From: Rhizobium sp. CF080
GTDB taxonomy: Bacteria; Pseudomonadota; Alphaproteobacteria; Rhizobiales; Rhizobiaceae
Reading direction: 5' to 3'
Length of the DNA: 64,000 nt
NCBI RefSeq assembly: GCF_000282095.2
Contig: NZ_AKKC02000008.1
Span: 124,001 to 188,000, forward strand
A program made the translations under genes and the position numbers. This document shows positions 28,089 through 36,296 of this stretch, piece by piece. Below the pieces are notes generated by a model. The model was not told the DNA's origin, did no database searches, and worked only from the letters and a program-made list of their open reading frames with translations. How positions within the stretch are numbered: position 1 is the stretch's first letter; each line of letters starts with the position of its first letter.

Positions 28089-28835
28089 TTACAGAACGCC
28101 GGCGGTCTTCAACGCGCCGACCAGTTCCTCGACCGTCTTCACCTTGATGCCCGCCTTGCGGCCGCCCGGTTCTTCCGTCTTCAGGACCTTCAGGCGCGGC
28201 GCAGTCTCGACGCCGAAATCGGCCGGGGTCTTCTTGTCGAGCGGCTTCTTCTTGGCCTTCATGATGTTCGGCAGCGAGGCGTAGCGCGGCTCGTTCAGGC
28301 GCAGGTCGGTGGTGACGACGGCCGGAAGCTTGACTTCGATCGTCTGCAAACCACCGTCGACTTCGCGGGTCACCTTGGCCGAACCGTCGGCGATCTCGAT
28401 CTTCGAGGCGAAGGTCGCCTGGGGCTGGCCGAGCAGCGCTGCCAGCATCTGGCCGGTCTGGTTCGAATCGTCGTCGATCGCCTGCTTGCCGACGATGATC
28501 AGGCCAGGCTGTTCGGCATCGACGATGCCCTTCAAAATCTTGGCCACAGTCAGCGGCTCGACGGCATCGTCGGTCTCGACCAGGATCGCCCGGTCGGCGC
28601 CCATGGCAAGTGCGGTGCGCAGGGTTTCTTCGGCCTTGGCCGGGCCGATCGACACGACCACCACTTCCTCGGCCTTGCCCGCTTCCTTCAGACGTAGCGC
28701 CTCCTCGACGGAGATTTCGTCGAACGGGTTCATCGACATCTTCACGTTGGCGAGTTCAACGCCCGTTCCATCCGACTTCACACGGATTTTCACGTTGTAA
28801 TCAACAACCCGCTTCACAGGCACGAGAATCTTCAT
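28089..28835 (-). CDS. etfB: Electron transfer flavoprotein subunit beta
   Basis: The 248-aa subunit begins [20 protein letters not shown] and has [19 protein letters not shown], the AMP-binding [20 protein letters not shown] and the [31 protein letters not shown] segment of ETF beta subunits. First gene of etfBA; the 139-bp region upstream to the rhomboid gene should hold the promoter. Confidence 0.97.
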   Translation of the reverse strand: MKILVPVKRVVDYNVKIRVKSDGTGVELANVKMSMNPFDEISVEEALRLKEAGKAEEVVVVSIGPAKAEETLRTALAMGADRAILVETDDAVEPLTVAKILKGIVDAEQPGLIIVGKQAIDDDSNQTGQMLAALLGQPQATFASKIEIADGSAKVTREVDGGLQTIEVKLPAVVTTDLRLNEPRYASLPNIMKAKKKPLDKKTPADFGVETAPRLKVLKTEEPGGRKAGIKVKTVEELVGALKTAGVL

Positions 28836-28974
28836 GGGGTCCTTCCTTGACTATCTCCAGCCGCAAATTGCGACATTTGCCGCGTCCTCATTTGTCAGTG
28901 GGCGACATGGATACGCATTTTTCGCGCGATTACAACGCGGATTTGCCGCCGGGCATTGCCGTTTTCTCATAGTT

Positions 28975-29721
28975 CTATTCGGTTGCCGCAGCGACTCCTG
29001 GAACGCCCGGCTTTCGCTCGACAGCCTTCGGGGTAACGATGTTGCGGTCGAACAGCGGCACGCCCTTGCGGCGCATGAACAGCACGAGGATGGCGCCCGC
29101 AATGATGCCGCCCACATGCGCGCCCCAGGAGACCATGCCGTCGAGATCGAGCGCCAGCATGGCGAACTGCTGGACGATCCACAGCGCCAGCGGAATAAAG
29201 GCCGGCAGCGGCAGCGGAATACGAAAGAGCACCAGTACCCAGACCCGCACGCGCGGATGCAGCAGGAAATAGGCGGCAACGACGCCGGAGATCGCCCCGG
29301 ATGCACCGATCAGCGGACCTTCCGAATTCGAGGCGACGAAACCGTGGAGAGCGGCGCCCGCCGCTGCGCAGAGGAGATAGAAGGCGAGGAACTTCACATG
29401 CCCTAGCGCATCCTCGACATTGTCGCCGAATACCCAGAGGAACAGCATGTTCGAGGCGAGATGCCAGAAATCCATGTGCAGGAAGGCATAGGTGACGAAG
29501 GTGAAGTCATCCGGCACGATCACCAGCGACGGATCGAGCGTTGCATAGTTGAAGATCACCGCCGGAATGAAGCCGAGCCCGAGCGAGGCGTGTTCGGCGA
29601 CTTCAGGCGCGGAGAAATTCGTAAACAGCCAAACCAGCACGTTGACGGCGATGATGCTGATCGTGACGTACTGGACGCGGATGTATTTGAGTTCGACGGC
29701 GTCGTGCAGCGGGATGAACAT
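28975..29721 (-). CDS. Rhomboid family intramembrane serine protease
   Basis: The 248-aa protein has six to seven transmembrane helices. The catalytic serine is in GASGAISGVVAAYFL and the histidine in VSWGAHVGGIIAG; the loop FLHMDFWHLASNMLFLWVFGDNVED is typical of the family. Substrate unknown. The ATG at 29721 is chosen because it starts the first helix region; the frame is open to 29796, where it would overlap the adenosyltransferase gene. It follows pduO by 25 bp and may share its transcript. Confidence 0.88.
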   Translation of the reverse strand: MFIPLHDAVELKYIRVQYVTISIIAVNVLVWLFTNFSAPEVAEHASLGLGFIPAVIFNYATLDPSLVIVPDDFTFVTYAFLHMDFWHLASNMLFLWVFGDNVEDALGHVKFLAFYLLCAAAGAALHGFVASNSEGPLIGASGAISGVVAAYFLLHPRVRVWVLVLFRIPLPLPAFIPLALWIVQQFAMLALDLDGMVSWGAHVGGIIAGAILVLFMRRKGVPLFDRNIVTPKAVERKPGVPGVAAATE

Positions 29722-29746
29722 GCTGTGGCTCCTCCGCCCGTTGCGG

Positions 29747-30319
29747 TTATCGGTTCTTGCCCGGGACCCAGAGTATATCAGCTTTGCCGCCGTCATTGGC
29801 GAAACGTGCCGCCACGAACAGAAAGTCGGAAAGCCGGTTGATGTATTTCAGCGCGGCAGTGCCGACGGTCTCGCCCCGCGACAATTCGACCATCAGCCGC
29901 TCGGCGCGGCGCGACACGGTGCGGGCGAGATGCAGATGGGCGGCGGCGGTCGAGCCGCCCGGCAGCACGAAGGAGGTCAGCGGATCGAGATGGGCGTTCA
30001 GCGCATCGATCTCCGTTTCCAGCCTCGTCGCCTGAGCTTCGACGATGCGAAGCGGCTCGTAGTCCAGCTTTTCGCCGGTATCGGGTGTCGCAAGATCGGC
30101 GCCGAGATCGAAGAGGTCGTTCTGGATGCGGAAGAGCATGGCATCGAGTTCGGCCATGCCGGCAGTGTGCAGGCGGGCGAGCCCGATCGTCGAATTGGTC
30201 TCGTCGACCGCGCCATAGGCCTCGACGCGCAGGTCGTGCTTGTCGCGACGCGGACCCGACACCAGCGCCGTGGTGCCGTTATCGCCGGTGCGCGTGTAGA
30301 TCTTGTTGAGCTTTACCAT
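29747..30319 (-). CDS. PduO-type cob(I)alamin adenosyltransferase
   Basis: The 190-aa enzyme transfers adenosyl from ATP to cob(I)alamin. The N-terminal ATP loop is MVKLNKIYTRTGDNGTTAL, followed by RVEAYGAVDETNSTIGLAR and the C-terminal RAERLMVELSRGETVGTAALKYINRLSDFLFVAAR, all standard for PduO/MMAB proteins. It ties to the cobT gene at the left edge of the window through cobalamin metabolism. The HIG1-type gene is 15 bp upstream on the same strand. Confidence 0.93.
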   Translation of the reverse strand: MVKLNKIYTRTGDNGTTALVSGPRRDKHDLRVEAYGAVDETNSTIGLARLHTAGMAELDAMLFRIQNDLFDLGADLATPDTGEKLDYEPLRIVEAQATRLETEIDALNAHLDPLTSFVLPGGSTAAAHLHLARTVSRRAERLMVELSRGETVGTAALKYINRLSDFLFVAARFANDGGKADILWVPGKNR

Positions 30320-30334
30320 CCGCCATCATCAGAA

Positions 30335-30538
30335 TCAGGTCGGGCGACCACCGCCCGTAATCCAGAGAGTGAGCATGATGAGGACGATTGCAACCGCCTG
30401 CAAGAGAATACGCAATTGCATCAGCTTGTTGGATTTGTTGGCGTCGGTGCCCTTGACCATGTTGAACAGCCCGCGGATCAGGACGAGCACGACGAGGCCC
30501 ATGACGATCAGGGCAAGGACGGTTGTGAAGGTGGACAT
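30335..30538 (-). CDS. HIG1-domain twin transmembrane protein
   Basis: The 67-aa protein has two transmembrane helices (TTVLALIVMGLVVLVLIRGLF and LQAVAIVLIMLTLWI) separated by the loop KGTDANKSNKLMQLR. The LMQLRILLQ run fits the QRRQ/HIG1 motif of small proteins that associate with respiratory complexes (alphaproteobacterial HIG1 proteins, Rcf1 in mitochondria). A conserved small gene in Rhizobiales. It sits between the SDR gene and pduO on one strand with gaps of about 20 bp, suggesting co-transcription. Confidence 0.75.
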   Translation of the reverse strand: MSTFTTVLALIVMGLVVLVLIRGLFNMVKGTDANKSNKLMQLRILLQAVAIVLIMLTLWITGGGRPT

Positions 30539-30559
30539 TGTCGGATTGCTGCCTTTTGC

Positions 30560-31393
30560 TCAGTCCAGCCGGCGCATCAATTTGTAGAAGAGCGCGGCCG
30601 GGAGTATTCTTTTCAGGAAAGCGCCCTGCTTGGCGGGCTTCGTTACCAGATAATGTGGCTTCGGACGAGGCGCGGTCAAGGCATGCGTCAAGACGTCGTA
30701 GACCGCTTCCGGGCCAAGTTTATGGCGGCTGATCTGGCCCCGTCCATCGAGGCGCTTGAGCTGCCGCTCGTACTGCTTGGCATGGACCGAACCTTCGAGA
30801 TCGACATGTTCCTTGATCTTTGCGAGCGCGTTGGCGGTGAAGCGCGAGGTGATCGGTCCGGGTTCGATAAGGCTCACCGCGATGCCGCTGCCTTCGAGCT
30901 CCATGCGCATGGTGATGGTCAGGCCTTCGAGCGCGTATTTCGAAGCGGTGTAGGCGCCGCGGTAACGATAGGGCAGGAGCCCCAATATCGACGAACAGTT
31001 GACGATGCGGCCCTGGCCCTGTGCACGCATGACCGGGATAACCCGCCGCGTCAGCTCGTGCCAACCGAAGAAATTGGTCTCGAACTGCACGCGCAGCACG
31101 TCGGTCTCCAAGTCCTCCACGGCACCCGCCTGGCCGTAGGCGCCGTTGTTGAACAGCGCATCGAGACGTCCGCCGGTGCGCTCGAGCACCGCTTCGACCA
31201 AGGCTGCGATCGTATCCGGCTGGGTATAGTCCATCAGCAGGGCATCGATGCCGTCCGCCTCCAGGGCTGCGAGATCGGCTTGCCCGCGCACCGTCGCGAA
31301 CACCCGCCAGCCGTCCGCCTTCAGAGCCCGGGCGCAATGAGCGCCGATGCCGGAGGAACAGCCGGTAACGATGATCGTTCTATTTTCGGGCAT
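30560..31393 (-). CDS. Short-chain dehydrogenase/reductase
   Basis: The 277-aa classical SDR has the cofactor motif TGCSSGIGAHCARAL, the NNGAYG segment, the catalytic Ser in NCSSILG, and the active site Tyr and Lys in YTASKYALEGL. The C-terminus is basic with KQGAFLKRILPAALFYKL. The substrate is unknown. The ATG at 31393 is chosen from the start of the Rossmann strand. First of four closely spaced minus-strand genes ending with the rhomboid; divergent from the BrkB gene with 70 bp between. Confidence 0.88.
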   Translation of the reverse strand: MPENRTIIVTGCSSGIGAHCARALKADGWRVFATVRGQADLAALEADGIDALLMDYTQPDTIAALVEAVLERTGGRLDALFNNGAYGQAGAVEDLETDVLRVQFETNFFGWHELTRRVIPVMRAQGQGRIVNCSSILGLLPYRYRGAYTASKYALEGLTITMRMELEGSGIAVSLIEPGPITSRFTANALAKIKEHVDLEGSVHAKQYERQLKRLDGRGQISRHKLGPEAVYDVLTHALTAPRPKPHYLVTKPAKQGAFLKRILPAALFYKLMRRLD

Positions 31394-31463
31394 TGAATAA
31401 GGTTCCCTGTACAATCGAAAGAGTTCCTCCCATATTTCCCGCCACGTCACAACGGAGTTGCAA

Positions 31464-32438
31464 TTGTCCGAAGAAAACCGCCCCGTCCGGTGGTATCGCC
31501 TCGCCTTCAAGGTGCTTTGGGACGCCTATTGGCACTTCTCGGATGACGATGGCTGGGCCATGGCGAGCCATGTGGCGCTCTCCGGCCTGCTGGCGCTGTT
31601 TCCGTTCCTGATCTTCGGTACGGCGCTTGCCGGTTTTCTGGGCGCCGGCGGTTTTTCGGAAACCGCGGTGCATCTGCTCTTCGACACCTGGCCGGCGAAT
31701 ATCGCCGCGCCGATCGCGTCGGAAATCCGCCAGGTGCTGGAAATCCCGCGCGGCGGGCTGCTGACGATCTCGGTCCTGGCGGCGGCCTATTTCGCCTCCA
31801 ACGGCGTCGAGGCGCTTCGGATTTCCCTCAACCGCGCCTACCGCGTGACGGAAACCCGGCCCTGGTACGTGACCCGTCTCGCCAGCCTTGGTTACGTGAT
31901 CGTCGCCGTCGTCATCTTCGCGGTGATCAGCATCGTGCTGGTTGCCGTGCCGGTGGCGCTCCGTTTTGCCGAAACCCGTTTTCCCTGGCTGGTCGGCGAC
32001 CTGACGCGCGCCGCCAACTGGGGCCTCTATGGCACGGCCCTGCTTTTGATGCTGGGGTTGCTGCTCTCGCACAAATGGCTGCCGGCAGGGCGCCGGCGGA
32101 TCATCGACGTCCTGCCTGGCGTGACGCTGACGATCGTCATCTGGACCGCCTTCGGCCTCGGTTTCGCCTCCTACCTGTCGAGCTTCGCCAATTATGCCGC
32201 GACCTATGCGGGGCTGGCATCGATCATGATCGTGCTGGTCTTCCTCTACATGATCAGCGTGATCTTCATTCTCGGCGCCGAGCTCAACGCCGCCCTGATG
32301 AAATACCGGATCTACTCGGTCTTCAACCGGTTCCGGCGGGAACGGCGCCAACGCGGGGAAGCGTTGTCAAAGGCCAAGGAGGCGACGGATATCACTGAGG
32401 CCGAGACCCTGGTCGCGAAGCGACGCGAGCCCGGTTGA
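31464..32438 (+). CDS. YihY/BrkB family inner membrane protein
   Basis: The 324-aa protein has six transmembrane helices and the family pattern WAMASHVALSGLLALFPFLIF at the N-terminus, with KWLPAGRRRIIDVLPGV and FASYLSSFANYAATYAGLASIMIVLVFLYM later. Function of the family is not settled (once wrongly called ribonuclease BN). The start is a TTG at 31464, as AACGGAG lies at good distance; a TTG at 31458 is the alternative. Its end overlaps the convergent gluQRS gene by 72 bp. Confidence 0.85.
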   Translation: MSEENRPVRWYRLAFKVLWDAYWHFSDDDGWAMASHVALSGLLALFPFLIFGTALAGFLGAGGFSETAVHLLFDTWPANIAAPIASEIRQVLEIPRGGLLTISVLAAAYFASNGVEALRISLNRAYRVTETRPWYVTRLASLGYVIVAVVIFAVISIVLVAVPVALRFAETRFPWLVGDLTRAANWGLYGTALLLMLGLLLSHKWLPAGRRRIIDVLPGVTLTIVIWTAFGLGFASYLSSFANYAATYAGLASIMIVLVFLYMISVIFILGAELNAALMKYRIYSVFNRFRRERRQRGEALSKAKEATDITEAETLVAKRREPG

Positions 32439-33248
32439 ACCCTCGCTTTTCGACAGTTTCCTGCCGTCCGCGCCGAGCACCAGCCGGTGGTGGTGGTAGA
32501 TCGGCTGCGGCAGCCCCAGCAGGTCCTGCAGCAGCCGGTGCACGGCCGTCGCCTCGAAGAGGTCGAGCCCGCGCACCACATGGGTGATCCCCTGCGCGGC
32601 GTCGTCCACAGTCACCGACAGATGGTAGCTCGACGGGGCATCGGAGCGGGAGAGGACCACATCGCCCCAGACCGACGGATCGGCGAGAATCTCGCCGCGA
32701 TCTCCGTCGCCGGTCTCGGTCCAGCTCAACGGTGCCGCGATCAGATCGAGAGCCTTTTTCATGTCGAGACGGAAGGCGTGCCGGACACCATCGGCGATCA
32801 GCCTCCGCCGCTCGGCCTCGCCGCGATGCCGGTCGTCGCCGGGATAAAGCGGGGAACCGTCCGGATCGCGCGGCCAGCTCTTTCCGCTCGCTTCGTAAGT
32901 CGCGACTTTGGCCTTCACCTCGCCGCGGGTCAGAAAGGCCGGATAGACCAGCTCCATGTCGGTCAATCGGTCGAGCGCCGCATGGTAGGCGTCGAAATGT
33001 TCGGATTGCCGCCGCACCGGCTCTTCCCATCCAAGCCCCAGCCAGGCGAGATCGCGATAGATCGCCGCCTCGAATTCCGGGGTGCAGCGCGTCAGGTCGA
33101 TATCCTCGATTCGCAGCAGGAAACGGCCGCCGTTTGCAGCCGCCATGTCGTGGTTGATAAGCGCCGACAGGGCGTGGCCGAGATGCAGAAGCCCGTTCGG
33201 GCTTGGCGCGAAACGATAGACCGATTTATCTGAAGGCGAGGCGGGCAT
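32367..33248 (-). CDS. gluQRS: Glutamyl-Q tRNA(Asp) synthetase
   Basis: The 293-aa protein is a truncated glutamyl-tRNA synthetase without an anticodon domain. It starts YRFAPSPNGLLHLGHALSAL (HIGH-type motif LHLGH) and ends with the KMSKS equivalent GRKLSKSEGSTGLASLRDQG. GluQRS attaches glutamate to queuosine at position 34 of tRNA-Asp. The zinc ligands present in many members are not obvious. The ATG at 33248 gives the correct N-terminus. Overlaps the BrkB gene 3' end by 72 bp. Confidence 0.92.
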   Translation of the reverse strand: MPASPSDKSVYRFAPSPNGLLHLGHALSALINHDMAAANGGRFLLRIEDIDLTRCTPEFEAAIYRDLAWLGLGWEEPVRRQSEHFDAYHAALDRLTDMELVYPAFLTRGEVKAKVATYEASGKSWPRDPDGSPLYPGDDRHRGEAERRRLIADGVRHAFRLDMKKALDLIAAPLSWTETGDGDRGEILADPSVWGDVVLSRSDAPSSYHLSVTVDDAAQGITHVVRGLDLFEATAVHRLLQDLLGLPQPIYHHHRLVLGADGRKLSKSEGSTGLASLRDQGLGLSDIRRLLGL

Positions 33249-33297
33249 GATGTCTTCTGCCACGCTTTTGGAAAAACGGCCATGGGAGAGGTAAGGC

Positions 33298-33939
33298 GTG
33301 TCCATCATCCGCGATCATTCGGACATCCAGGCGGGTCTCGAGGCGCTGATCGCGATCGACCCGCGGCTGGCAGTGGTCGTCGAGGCCTCCGGCCCGGTGC
33401 CGCTCAGGCTGAACGAGCCGGGTTTTTCGGGCCTTGCCTCGATCGTCGTCTCGCAGATGGTGTCGCGGGCGAGCGCCGAGGCGATCTGGCGGCGGATAAC
33501 GGCCGCCGGTCCGGTCACTGCCGCCGGGTACCGGGCGCTCGACCCCGCCATCGTCGCCACGTTCGGCCTGTCGCGGGCCAAGGCGGCGACGCTTCTCCAT
33601 TTGTCCACAGCAATTTCGGAAGGGTCTTTCGATCTCGCCTCCGTCTGCGCGCTCGAAACGGCCGAGGCGATCCGGCAGATGGTAGCACTTCCCGGCATCG
33701 GCCCCTGGACGGCGGAAGTCTATCTGATGTTCTGCGGCGGACATGCCGATATCTTCCCGGCCGGCGACGTGGCGCTGCAGGCGGCGGTCGCCCATGCGTT
33801 CGGGCTTGAAGCACGTCCTTCGTCCAGAAATCTGGCTGCTGCGGCGGGCCTCTGGAGCCCGTGGCGTTCCGTCGCAGCAAGGCTTTTCTGGGCCTATTAC
33901 GCGGCGAAAATGCGTCGTGATGTCACACCTTTGGCCTGA
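33298..33939 (+). CDS. DNA-3-methyladenine glycosylase II (AlkA-like)
   Basis: The 213-aa HhH-GPD protein removes alkylated bases from DNA. The helix-hairpin-helix is LPGIGPWTAEVYLMF, followed by the GGHADIFPAGDVALQ segment with the catalytic Asp in AGDVAL. FSGLASIVVSQMVSRASAEAIWRR is the usual N-terminal helix. Start is GTG at 33298, with GAGAGGTAAG upstream. The divergent gap to gluQRS is 49 bp. It is shorter than E. coli AlkA (282 aa) because the N-terminal AlkA domain is missing. Confidence 0.88.
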   Translation: MSIIRDHSDIQAGLEALIAIDPRLAVVVEASGPVPLRLNEPGFSGLASIVVSQMVSRASAEAIWRRITAAGPVTAAGYRALDPAIVATFGLSRAKAATLLHLSTAISEGSFDLASVCALETAEAIRQMVALPGIGPWTAEVYLMFCGGHADIFPAGDVALQAAVAHAFGLEARPSSRNLAAAAGLWSPWRSVAARLFWAYYAAKMRRDVTPLA

Positions 33940-33973
33940 AGCCGGGCCAGAGTATCCCACTGCATTTATTGGG

Positions 33974-34003
33974 CTTCACAATCCTGTAACAACGGACCTA
34001 ATA
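33974..34003 (+). promoter_or_regulatory. Possible sigma-70-type promoter for the HNH gene
   Basis: TTCACA and TAATAT are separated by 18 bp, close to the -35/-10 pattern, and end 37 bp before the TTG start of the HNH nuclease gene. A match by eye only. Confidence 0.35.
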
Positions 34004-34040
34004 TAGAAAGGACAGATGCCGAATCGGGTAGGAGCGTCAT

Positions 34041-34598
34041 TTGACGATTGCAGTCTCCCCGCAGGCCCTGCCGGCGCTCGTTCTGAACGCTGACTACCGG
34101 CCGCTGAGTTATTATCCCTTGTCGCTTTGGTCCTGGCAGGACGCGATCAAGGCAGTTTTTCTTGACCGTGTGAACATCATCGCGGAATACGATCACTCGG
34201 TCTGCTCGCCGAGCTTCTCTATGAAGCTTCCGAGCGTCGTCAGCCTGAAGACCTATGTCCAGCCGACCCGCAACCCGGCCTTCACCCGGTTCAACGTCTT
34301 CCTGCGCGACCGGTTCGAATGCCAGTATTGCGGCGAACACGACGACCTGACCTTCGACCACGTCATCCCGCGCGCCCATGGCGGCGAGACGACCTGGGAA
34401 AATGTCGTGGCCGCCTGCTCGCCCTGCAACTTGCGGAAAGGCAGCAAGCTGCCCAAGCAGGCCGCCATGTTCCCGCACCAGAAGCCCTATCAGCCGACGG
34501 TGCAGGACCTGCACAATAACGGCCGGCTCTTCCCGCCGAACTATCTGCACGAAAGCTGGATGGACTATCTCTACTGGGATACGGAACTGCAGCCGTAA
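34041..34598 (+). CDS. HNH endonuclease family protein
   Basis: The 185-aa protein has a clear HNH domain: two CxxC zinc knuckles (CQYCG and CSPCN) around FDHVIPRAHGGETTWENVV, with N-terminal ALVLNADYRPLSYYPLSLWSWQDA. This family is widely conserved as a single chromosomal copy in Alphaproteobacteria, so it is probably a housekeeping nuclease and not a mobile element gene. Start is TTG at 34041 with GGAG 6 bp upstream. A terminator at 34633 ends the unit. Confidence 0.85.
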   Translation: MTIAVSPQALPALVLNADYRPLSYYPLSLWSWQDAIKAVFLDRVNIIAEYDHSVCSPSFSMKLPSVVSLKTYVQPTRNPAFTRFNVFLRDRFECQYCGEHDDLTFDHVIPRAHGGETTWENVVAACSPCNLRKGSKLPKQAAMFPHQKPYQPTVQDLHNNGRLFPPNYLHESWMDYLYWDTELQP

Positions 34599-34632
34599 GA
34601 CGGAACGGATCGAGCCGGTATTCGACAGGATG

Positions 34633-34657
34633 AAGGCCGCCTCAGGCGGCCTTTTTT
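34633..34657 (+). terminator. Intrinsic terminator of the HNH gene, inside the dsbB 3' end
   Basis: AAGGCCGCC and GGCGGCCTT form a perfect 9-bp stem around TCA, followed by a run of T. The TCA loop is the antisense of the dsbB TGA stop, so the hairpin is shared with the last codons (Lys-Lys-Ala-Ala) of dsbB on the opposite strand. Confidence 0.85.
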
Positions 34658-35157
34658 GCGCCGACGAAGGCGATGGCGGCGAGGATCACGCTCGCAATCA
34701 CGTTCCAGCCGGCAAACGAGAGACCAGCCACGCGAAGGGCCGCTTCCGTGCAGGACGGGCCATGCACCGTGTTCAGGTCCGACAGCAGGCTGCCGGCATT
34801 GGTGGTGACGCCCGCGCCGCCGCCGCAGCTTGCCGGACCTTCCCAGAAAGCCCATTCAACGCCCGAGTGATAGACGCCCATGCCGGCGCCGACCAGCATC
34901 ATCACGCCGATAACGACGAGCAGCGCGCGGGTGACCCAGGCGGGCAGGCCGATCGCCGCAACGACGATCGCCAGAATGCCGACCGGGATGCCGTAATAAT
35001 AGGGATTGCGCTGCAGCAGGCAGAGCGCGCAGGGGATGTAACCGCCGATATACTGAAAGGCGAGGGCCCCGCCAACGGTCGCCGCCATGCCGAGGGTCAG
35101 GACGACGGCATAACCGATGCCGGCGCGGGAACGGGGTGTGGAAGCTGTCAGCGCCAT
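34642..35157 (-). CDS. dsbB: Disulfide bond formation protein B
   Basis: The 171-aa inner-membrane protein has four transmembrane helices and the first periplasmic redox pair CALCLLQR, with a second pair of Cys around SCGGGAG and PSCTEAALR. DsbB reoxidises DsbA and passes electrons to quinone. The arrangement with CxxC then a more distant Cys pair fits the family. Starts with ATG at 35157. The last four codons form the terminator of the convergent HNH gene. Confidence 0.88.
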   Translation of the reverse strand: MALTASTPRSRAGIGYAVVLTLGMAATVGGALAFQYIGGYIPCALCLLQRNPYYYGIPVGILAIVVAAIGLPAWVTRALLVVIGVMMLVGAGMGVYHSGVEWAFWEGPASCGGGAGVTTNAGSLLSDLNTVHGPSCTEAALRVAGLSFAGWNVIASVILAAIAFVGAKKAA

Positions 35158-35420
35158 GCGCCTCTCCTGATATGCATTTCGACCGGCCGGGACGCCATGG
35201 CCTCACTTAGAGCAGATGCGCCGGCGCGGTAAGACAAATTATTTTGAACTCGGCACCCTGATCGCCCGCGGGGCAGGAAACCATGAGGCCCCTGACCGCA
35301 AGGAAAACAGAGTATCGCCATCAGATGATTTGTGCCCATCGCAAATTGGCGATTGATGCGGGCTACGTCCTGAGCTAAGAACCACCATCGGACGGAGGCG
35401 AGTCATCGCCTTTCAGGTTA

Positions 35421-35497
35421 GCACCCGTAGCTCAGCTGGATAGAGTGTTGGATTCCGATTCCAAAGGTCACAGGTTCGAATCCTGTCGGGTGCGCCA
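35421..35497 (+). tRNA. tRNA-Arg (anticodon CCG)
   Basis: GCACCCG pairs with CGGGTGC as acceptor stem, D-arm GCTC/GAGT, anticodon stem TTGGA/TCCAA with loop TTCCGAT giving anticodon CCG, T-arm ACAGG-TTCGAAT-CCTGT, discriminator G and encoded CCA. 77 nt with CCA. It marks the left edge of the accessory pocket with the HEPN and DUF5343 genes. Confidence 0.95.
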
Positions 35498-35702
35498 TTT
35501 TTCTCAGGGTCCGTTCTGGACACATACGTCGCCGTATAAATGTGGACTGAGTACCACATAGCGCGGATTCTGACGGCATGAACGCGGATTTACCCAAGCC
35601 TAAACAGTTCCGGACGGTCTTGCATGGTCACCCGCATTAGCGTCAATTCCACGCGATCAGCTTTAAAGCCTGTTGCTAGTTCACTGCCCTTCGAGCGAAG
35701 TT

Positions 35703-36296
35703 CTATTCCATGAGCTTGTACCAGTCGCGTATGGCCAGCTTCAGCCGGATCGCCTCTTCCTCCGGCAGAAAATTACAATGGGCGATTGGCCCTCGAACGA
35801 GGTTCAGACGGTTGATGACGCGAAGAACCCTATTTCGCGTAGCATTGGAGAACATCCCTGAAAAGACATCCCAGTTGTCCTTCACGATTTCGCCGAGTTC
35901 GCCGAAGGTCGTGTAGTCAATTAGGCGGTCCGAACGAGGAGGCAGTCCTTCAGCCGCCTCGCGATCGTAGTTTTTTTGAACGTTCTCTCTTAAGACCTGC
36001 GGGACGCAGGTCTTCCACCAGTCGTTTCCACTGCTCTCGAGCATCGTCGCCTCGATCAGCTCTCTGATGTCGTTTTCGAGCGCGTAGAAGAGCTTGTAGA
36101 ACTCGCTCATCCGCTCGGCGGCAGCGAGCGTTTCGAAGTCTACCTGCCTCAAGTAGTCGGCGACGAGCGAGTCAGCCTGGGCTTCAAGCGCGCCTCTCGT
36201 ATTGCCGATCCTGTTGACATTGAAGGCGGTCCGAAGATCGCGAGTTATCACCGCATTCTTGAGGATGAACAGCTCGATGTGATCTTCCTGGCTCAT
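35703..36296 (-). CDS. Swt1-type HEPN domain protein (candidate RNase effector)
   Basis: The 197-aa protein is helical. The C-terminal half matches Swt1-like HEPN domains: FYALENDIRELIEATM, a long central helix region, NWDVFSGMF, and VRGPIAHCNFLPEEEA with the HEPN catalytic pattern R168-x4-H173. HEPN proteins are mostly RNases in toxin-antitoxin and anti-phage systems. The N-terminus (about 60 residues) contains ITRDLRTAFNVNRIGN and I do not recognise it. Its ATG overlaps the DUF5343 stop by 4 bp (ATGA), so the pair is co-translated. It lies beside tRNA-Arg. Confidence 0.75.
   Translation of the reverse strand: MSQEDHIELFILKNAVITRDLRTAFNVNRIGNTRGALEAQADSLVADYLRQVDFETLAAAERMSEFYKLFYALENDIRELIEATMLESSGNDWWKTCVPQVLRENVQKNYDREAAEGLPPRSDRLIDYTTFGELGEIVKDNWDVFSGMFSNATRNRVLRVINRLNLVRGPIAHCNFLPEEEAIRLKLAIRDWYKLME

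Noticed and set aside
34041..34598. HNH nuclease as part of a mobile element or defence island
   Set aside because: It is flanked by core genes (alkA, dsbB), has normal composition, and belongs to a family generally conserved in Alphaproteobacteria.
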